Source: Ruminococcus sp. CAG:563 (GTDB taxonomy: Bacteria; Bacillota; Clostridia; Oscillospirales; Acutalibacteraceae). Taken from it: DNA of 26,585 nucleotides. Each line of letters starts with the position of its first letter. The stretch's first letter is position 1. A model generated the notes under the pieces. The model worked only from the letters and a program-made list of their open reading frames with translations, did no database searches and had not been told where the DNA came from. Where the stretch lies: NCBI GenBank assembly GCA_000434915.1, contig FR882086.1, forward strand, positions 1-26,585, read 5' to 3'. This document shows positions 22,492-26,585 of this stretch, piece by piece. Made by a program: the position numbers and the translations under genes.

Positions 22492-22902
22492 GGGAATCAG
22501 TATAAACCCAAACAAGACGGGTTTGACAAAAGCAAAAAAACTTTTTTCTCGTGGCTCGGCGTGAGCTACTATCTATATTTTAATGAGATTGAAAACCTGC
22601 TTGGCGAGCTTACGGAACTCGGCTCGGAGGGGAGCACACTTCTCTTTGACTATGCCGACGCCGATCTTTTTGTCGCCGATGAAAAGAGAGTTAAAAATAT
22701 GCTTGCGATGGCAAAAGCCGGCGGAGAGGAAATGCACTCATGCTTTGATTACATGAGCATAGAAAAAATTCTTTCAGACAATGGCTTCTTGATTTATGAA
22801 ATGCTTATGCCGCACGATATACAATTCGATATTATTGACCCCTCGGGTTCGAATATCAAGGCATTTGAGCATATAAATTATATACAATCGGTTCTAAAGT
22901 GA
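22492..22902 (+). pseudogene. 5'-truncated LCM-family (Ppm1/YktD-like) methyltransferase remnant
   Basis: The open frame gives about 137 residues that match only the C-terminal half of class I O-methyltransferases of the leucine carboxyl methyltransferase type. The frame enters at GFDKSKKTFFSWLGVSYYLY (22519 onward), then GSTLLFDYAD, the RVKNMLAMAKAGGEEMHSCF segment and IKAFEHINYIQSVL. Homology thus begins before the first usable starts (GTG at 22561), and everything upstream, including the SAM-binding glycine loop, is absent. Only nine bases separate the Vat stop from the remnant's first open codon, just after an in-frame TAA at 22489. A deletion that removed the first ~150 codons is likely. 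A short protein from GTG 22561 could be made but should not bind SAM. Confidence 0.8.
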
Positions 22903-22911
22903 GGAATAACA

Positions 22912-23229
22912 ATGGCAACTTCTGTTGATTACATCGAATTTGTAAAAGAAAAAGTCGATAAATTCGGCTTGATTCGCACAAGAAAAATGTTCGGCGAATA
23001 TATGGTTTATCTCAATGACAGGCCGATCCTTACGGTTTGCGACAATACGGTTTTTGTCAAAAAGCTCCCGGAGCTTTCCGAAATTATGAGTGCCGCACCT
23101 TGCGGATTTCCCTATGACGGAGCAAAGGAAAGCTATATTCTTGACATTGAAAATGATGAGCTTTTAGAAAAGGTAATTCCGCTTCTCGGCGAAATTGTTC
23201 CTCTCCCAAAGCCAAAGAAAAAGAAGTGA
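22912..23229 (+). CDS. TfoX N-terminal domain protein
   Basis: A 105-aa stand-alone TfoX-N-type protein: RKMFGEYMVYLNDRPILTVCDNTVFVK (about 24-50) and the later GAKESYILDIEN, ending in a lysine-rich tail KPKKKK. In Gammaproteobacteria TfoX regulates competence, but the single-domain proteins of Firmicutes have no established function and competence should not be inferred. GAGGAATA precedes ATG, nine bases after the methyltransferase remnant, and the following frame starts within or just after its stop. Confidence in the domain is high, in the role low. Confidence 0.87.
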   Translation: MATSVDYIEFVKEKVDKFGLIRTRKMFGEYMVYLNDRPILTVCDNTVFVKKLPELSEIMSAAPCGFPYDGAKESYILDIENDELLEKVIPLLGEIVPLPKPKKKK

Positions 23230-23234
23230 GCTTT

Positions 23235-24140
23235 ATGAAATCAAGATACAAAATTGCAAAAAATTTTTTGATTTTCTGGACGCTGTTCATCGGGATAGGC
23301 GCAGTCGGCGGGGCTGTTATGATGATTGCAGATCCTTCCGGAAAAACAATGGGAATGGATGCGATGCTTCCCTATTTTCAAAAGCTGCCCTTTGCCGAAT
23401 ACGTCTTTCGTGATTTTCTGTTTTCGGGAATTGCTTTGCTCATTGTCAACGGAATTACGAATCTTACGGCGTCGGTTTTGCTTTTCAGAAACAAAAAGGC
23501 CGGCATCTACTGCGGCGGAATTTTCGGCATAACGCTAATGCTTTGGATATGTATACAGTTTTATATGTTTCCGCTTAACTTTATGTCGACCATCTATTTT
23601 ATTTTTGGATTTTTGCAAGCTGTGACAGGCTATGCAGCATCGGTTTTCTACAGACAGGAAGATTTCTTTGTTAATGAAAATTGCTACTCAAATATCGGTA
23701 CAAATTCCAAGCGATTGGTTGTATATTTTTCACGCATGGGTTATGTAAAGCTGAAAGCCTTTGAAGAAGCCGACCGAACGGGGGCAGAGCTTTATGAAGT
23801 CAAATCAACGGAATTAACCGAGGGCACAAAGGGCTTCTGGTGGTGCGGCCGATACGGAATGCACCGTTGGGAAATGCCGATTGAACCGATTGAAATTGAC
23901 CTTTCCCATTATGAGCATGTTACAATTTGTTCGCCGATTTGGGTGTTTAATCTCTCGGCTCCGATGCGTTCCTTCTGCAAACAGGCAAGCGGCCAAATCA
24001 AAGAAGCGGATTACATACTCGTTCATCACAACAAAACAGACTGCAAAAACGCAGCCGATGAAATGGATTCCCTGCTCGGAATAAAACACACAGGCCTTAA
24101 AAGCTTCTGCTGCCGTGAAGGAAAGTTTAAGAAAGTGTAA
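23235..24140 (+). CDS. Four-helix membrane domain fused to a flavodoxin-like domain
   Basis: The 301-aa product has an N-terminal membrane part (about residues 9-32, 58-83, 90-112 and 116-138) and a C-terminal flavodoxin-like domain from about 158. The latter begins KRLVVYFSRMGYVKLKAFEEA; the loop that normally holds FMN phosphate (T/S-x-T/S-G-x-T) reads S166-R-M-G-Y-V and is degenerate. HVTICSPIWVFNLSAPMRSFCKQA (228-251) is a clear flavodoxin-fold element, and the domain carries several cysteines near its end. ATG at 23235 or GTG at 23226 could be the start; ribosome sites are weak for both, and GTG overlaps the tfoX-like stop. It is the last gene before a new promoter. Electron transfer at the membrane is plausible but unproved. 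Confidence 0.82.
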   Translation: MKSRYKIAKNFLIFWTLFIGIGAVGGAVMMIADPSGKTMGMDAMLPYFQKLPFAEYVFRDFLFSGIALLIVNGITNLTASVLLFRNKKAGIYCGGIFGITLMLWICIQFYMFPLNFMSTIYFIFGFLQAVTGYAASVFYRQEDFFVNENCYSNIGTNSKRLVVYFSRMGYVKLKAFEEADRTGAELYEVKSTELTEGTKGFWWCGRYGMHRWEMPIEPIEIDLSHYEHVTICSPIWVFNLSAPMRSFCKQASGQIKEADYILVHHNKTDCKNAADEMDSLLGIKHTGLKSFCCREGKFKKV

Positions 24141-24166
24141 TAAATCTGTTTTAATTTTTTCTTTTA

Positions 24167-24195
24167 TTGACAAACAAATCTTTGTAATATATACT
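24167..24195 (+). promoter_or_regulatory. Promoter of the ABC transporter genes
   Basis: TTGACA (24167-24172), 17 bases, TATACT (24190-24195), about 33 bases before the ATP-binding gene. It gives the transporter its own transcript, though no terminator separates it from the upstream operon, so read-through is likely. Confidence 0.78.
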
Positions 24196-24227
24196 CAAAA
24201 TAACAGAGAATGAAAAGAGGAAATTTC

Positions 24228-24935
24228 ATGCTAAGAATTGAACATCTTACAAAAATCTACGACGATTACAAAGCGGTTGACGATTTGTCGCTGCACATTG
24301 CACCCGGCGAAATATACGGCTTTATCGGCCACAACGGTGCAGGTAAAACAACCACCCTGAAATCCGTTGTCGGAATACTTCAATTTGATGATGGCGAAAT
24401 TTTCATCAACGGAACGTCGGTAAAGGCCGACCCGATCAAGTGCAAAAGGGAAATTGCATATATACCCGACAATCCGGATATTTATGAATTCATGACAGGA
24501 ATTAAATTTCTTAATTTCGTTGCTGATATCTTTGGCGTTTCTTCAACCGACAGACAGGAAAAAATCCGAAAATATGCTGAGATGTTTGATCTGACCGCTG
24601 ACCTGGCTCAGCCGATTGCAACATATTCACACGGAATGAAACAGAAGCTTGCAATCATTTCCGCATGGATTCACAACCCGAAGCTCATTATAATGGATGA
24701 ACCTTTTGTCGGACTCGACCCAAAAGCCGCACACATTCTCAAAGGAATGATGCGTGAGGTTTGTGATAACGGCGGTGCAATCTTTTTCTCCACTCATGTT
24801 CTTGAAGTGGCGGAAAAGCTCTGCGATAAAATTGCAATTATCAAAGAGGGCAAGCTTATTCGCTCGGGCACAATGGAAGAGGTCAAGGGAGACGACAGCC
24901 TTGAAGAAGTATTCCTTGAACTGGAGGAAGAATGA
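24228..24935 (+). CDS. ABC transporter ATP-binding protein
   Basis: A 235-aa nucleotide-binding subunit of an ABC-2-like exporter. Walker A is GHNGAGKTT (34-42), the signature is YSHGMKQK (133-140), Walker B LIIMDEP (153-159), the D-loop GLD and the switch His in FFSTHVLE (H190). At the Q-loop position the sequence is AYIPDNPDIYEFMTG, a D-containing variant common in this exporter subgroup as I recall. AGAGG lies seven bases before ATG 24228; the frame extends upstream to 24210 but without a better start. It overlaps the permease gene by four bases. The substrate is unknown; position after the TetR operon makes export of a modified small molecule possible. Confidence 0.94.
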   Translation: MLRIEHLTKIYDDYKAVDDLSLHIAPGEIYGFIGHNGAGKTTTLKSVVGILQFDDGEIFINGTSVKADPIKCKREIAYIPDNPDIYEFMTGIKFLNFVADIFGVSSTDRQEKIRKYAEMFDLTADLAQPIATYSHGMKQKLAIISAWIHNPKLIIMDEPFVGLDPKAAHILKGMMREVCDNGGAIFFSTHVLEVAEKLCDKIAIIKEGKLIRSGTMEEVKGDDSLEEVFLELEEE

Positions 24936-26524
24936 TGCTGAAACAACTTCTGAAAAAACAGCTGCTTGAAATGTTTCAAAACTTCTTTGTTGACCGAAAG
25001 AAAAACAAAGGACGTTCCAAAGCTTCAAGCGCAATGATGATAGTCGGATATTTTGTTTTCATCTGCGTTGTTTTCGGTGCACTGTTTTCATTTTTTGCAA
25101 GCAGCCTGCTTCCGGTTGTTGACAAAGGCTATGACTGGATGTTCTTCTGCTTCATGGGAATCATCGCCGTTGCAATGGGTGCTTTCGGCAGCATATTCAA
25201 CACATATTCCGGCCTTTATCTCGCCAAGGACAACGATATGCTGCTTTCAATGCCAATCCCTGTCGGCTACATAATGGCTTCTCGGCTTCTTGGTGTTTAT
25301 ATCATGGGCACGCTCTATTCGGCCCTTGTTATTATTCCGGCTGTCGTTGTTTATCTTGCACATTCTTTTACAGTAAAGGCGCTAATCGGTTCGATTCTGC
25401 TTGTGATAATTATTTCGCTGATTGTAATGGTTCTTGCCTGCTCACTCGGCTGGGTCGTTGCCAAGATTAACAGTAAGCTCAAAAACAAGAGCCTCATCAC
25501 GGTTATTGTTTCTCTTGCTTTCCTTGCAATTTATTATGTGTTCTACTTCAAAGCAAACGAGATTATTCGTAGAATTATTGCAAACGCCGATGCATACGGA
25601 ACAAAAATTAAAGGCTCTGCCTATCCTCTTTATGTATTCGGAAAGGTTGGTTCCGGCGACATGCTTTCAGCGCTGATTGTACTTGTTATTATCGGCGCTT
25701 TGTGTGCTCTAACATATTACATTATCGCGCACAGCTTTATAAAAATCGCAACATCTTCGCAAAATGTTTCAAAGAAAAAATACATTGAAAAAAGAGTTAA
25801 AGCCAAGAGTATTGATGCTGCGTTACTCGGCAAGGAGCTTCAAAGATTTTTCTCCAGCCCCAATTACATTCTTAACTGCGGACTCGGTATTCTTATTCTT
25901 ATCGGTGCAGGCATTTTCGTCCTGATAAAAGGTGAATGGCTTGCCGACAACATAGCATGGATGCTCGGCAGCGAAAACTATATCTGTGTTGCCGCTGCGG
26001 CACTTATCTGTTTGATTGCTTCAATGAACGATATGTCCGCCCCTTCGATTTCACTCGAGGGTAAAAATATTTGGCTTGCACAGTCCCTGCCGATAACCTC
26101 ATGGCAGGCTATTAGGGCCAAGAGAAGCATGCATCTTTTGCTCACCGGCATACCGGCAATCATTTGCAGCATATGTGCAATCATTGCTCTTAAGCCGACG
26201 ATTCTCGGTGCGATAACGATAATTGCAATGCCGTTGGTTTTCATCCTCTTTTTCTCAATGCTCGGTTTGGTGCTCAATCTCAAATATCCAAATCTTAAGT
26301 GGACAAATGAAATCACCCCGATTAAGCAGAGCATGAGCGTCTTTGTTTCCATGTTCGGCGGTTGGATTTATTCAATCATCATTTTTGCAATCTACTTCCC
26401 GCTTAGCGGAAGAATTTCAGGTGAGCTTTATCTTATCGGAGCGGCGGCCTTCACCGGTCTGCTCTGTTTGGCACTTGATTCCTGGCTCAAGAAAAAAGGA
26501 ACAAAAATTTTTGCTGAGCTATAA
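24932..26524 (+). CDS. ABC transporter permease of the putative-exporter type
   Basis: A 530-aa integral membrane protein with about twelve hydrophobic segments in two halves, split by a hydrophilic stretch around residues 275-305 (SQNVSKKKYIEKRVKAKSID, followed by GKELQRFFSSPNYILN). The block YLAKDNDMLLSMPIPVGYIMASRLLG near residues 95-120 is what I associate with large putative ABC exporter permeases of Firmicutes. The N-terminal LLKKQLLEMFQNFFVDRKKNK is cytoplasmic and amphipathic. It begins ATGATG overlapping the ATP-binding gene's stop, with GGAGGAAGA directly upstream. It probably forms a homodimer or full-length channel with the ATPase. Substrate unknown. Confidence 0.9.
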   Translation: MMLKQLLKKQLLEMFQNFFVDRKKNKGRSKASSAMMIVGYFVFICVVFGALFSFFASSLLPVVDKGYDWMFFCFMGIIAVAMGAFGSIFNTYSGLYLAKDNDMLLSMPIPVGYIMASRLLGVYIMGTLYSALVIIPAVVVYLAHSFTVKALIGSILLVIIISLIVMVLACSLGWVVAKINSKLKNKSLITVIVSLAFLAIYYVFYFKANEIIRRIIANADAYGTKIKGSAYPLYVFGKVGSGDMLSALIVLVIIGALCALTYYIIAHSFIKIATSSQNVSKKKYIEKRVKAKSIDAALLGKELQRFFSSPNYILNCGLGILILIGAGIFVLIKGEWLADNIAWMLGSENYICVAAAALICLIASMNDMSAPSISLEGKNIWLAQSLPITSWQAIRAKRSMHLLLTGIPAIICSICAIIALKPTILGAITIIAMPLVFILFFSMLGLVLNLKYPNLKWTNEITPIKQSMSVFVSMFGGWIYSIIIFAIYFPLSGRISGELYLIGAAAFTGLLCLALDSWLKKKGTKIFAEL

Positions 26525-26528
26525 GGAT

Positions 26529-26585
26529 TCATAGCACGCTTGATTTATCGCTTATTAAAATTCTTTCAATAATTTCGGCATTCCT
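26529..26585 (-). CDS. Possible C-terminal end of a minus-strand gene, cut by the window edge
   Basis: On the minus strand a frame entering from the right edge reads RNAEIIERILISDKSSVL and stops at TGA (26529-26531), four bases from the permease's stop. It is only 18 codons, so it could be chance, but composition is protein-like and a convergent neighbour is reasonable. No terminator is visible between the two stops. Confidence 0.3.
   Translation of the reverse strand, partial: RNAEIIERILISDKSSVL

Noticed and set aside
22912..23229. Competence regulator
   Set aside because: Only the TfoX N-terminal domain is present and the Firmicute single-domain proteins have no shown role in competence.
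1..26585. CRISPR arrays, tRNA/rRNA genes, insertion sequences, prophage or toxin-antitoxin genes
   Set aside because: Looked for regular spaced repeats, cloverleaf-like strings, transposase or integrase motifs and small paired genes; none was seen.

Overview
The window looks like a chromosomal segment of an anaerobic, low-to-mid G+C Gram-positive bacterium of the class Clostridia, probably a gut Oscillospiraceae/Ruminococcaceae relative. This is inferred from gene families, AG-rich Shine-Dalgarno sites, TTGACA/TATAAT-type promoters and intracellular glycosidases. No rRNA, tRNA, CRISPR array, insertion sequence or phage gene was recognised. Both ends cut through ordinary chromosome.

Layout. 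(1) 45-3675, minus: pyrH, frr and uppS (nucleotide, translation and undecaprenyl functions), preceded by a two-gene unit of a Nudix protein and a small-multidrug-export-family membrane protein. (2) 3882-7252, minus: a GH89-GH125 glycosidase operon (alpha-GlcNAc and alpha-1,6-mannose hydrolysis), both without signal peptides. A duplicated 14-bp motif lies upstream. (3) 7404-8228, minus: a secreted, C-terminally anchored protein of unknown function. (4) 8427-11267, minus: an FtsW/RodA polymerase and a class B PBP, directly abutting, forming a peptidoglycan synthase pair. (5) 11423-14472, plus: an operon of a sirtuin, a PNPOx/NimA-like flavoprotein, a secreted DUF2804 protein and a membrane protein, fired from a promoter almost touching the divergent rodA promoter. 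(6) 14519-18383, minus: a GPH-type sugar symporter with a ~310-residue charged helical tail, and a GH5 endoglycoceramidase-like enzyme overlapping it by 8 bp. (7) 18579-19220, plus: a secreted protein that looks like a permuted papain-fold hydrolase. (8) 19358-24140, plus: a TetR-led run of GNAT-YoaP, two membrane proteins (one ICMT-like), a Vat-type acyltransferase, a decapitated LCM-type methyltransferase, a TfoX-N protein and a membrane-flavodoxin fusion. (9) 24228-26524, plus: a two-gene ABC transporter with its own promoter.

The glycosidases suggest import of host-type glycans or glycoconjugates followed by cytoplasmic trimming. The TetR region reads as an accessory small-molecule modification/export locus. 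The most unusual items are the GH89 protein with an apparently altered catalytic glutamate, the cytoplasmic endoglycoceramidase-like enzyme coupled to a transporter with a long cytosolic tail, the predicted permuted papain-like secreted protein, the truncated methyltransferase inside an otherwise intact operon, and the structured frr-uppS intergenic element. Family assignments were made by reading motifs from memory without database searches.
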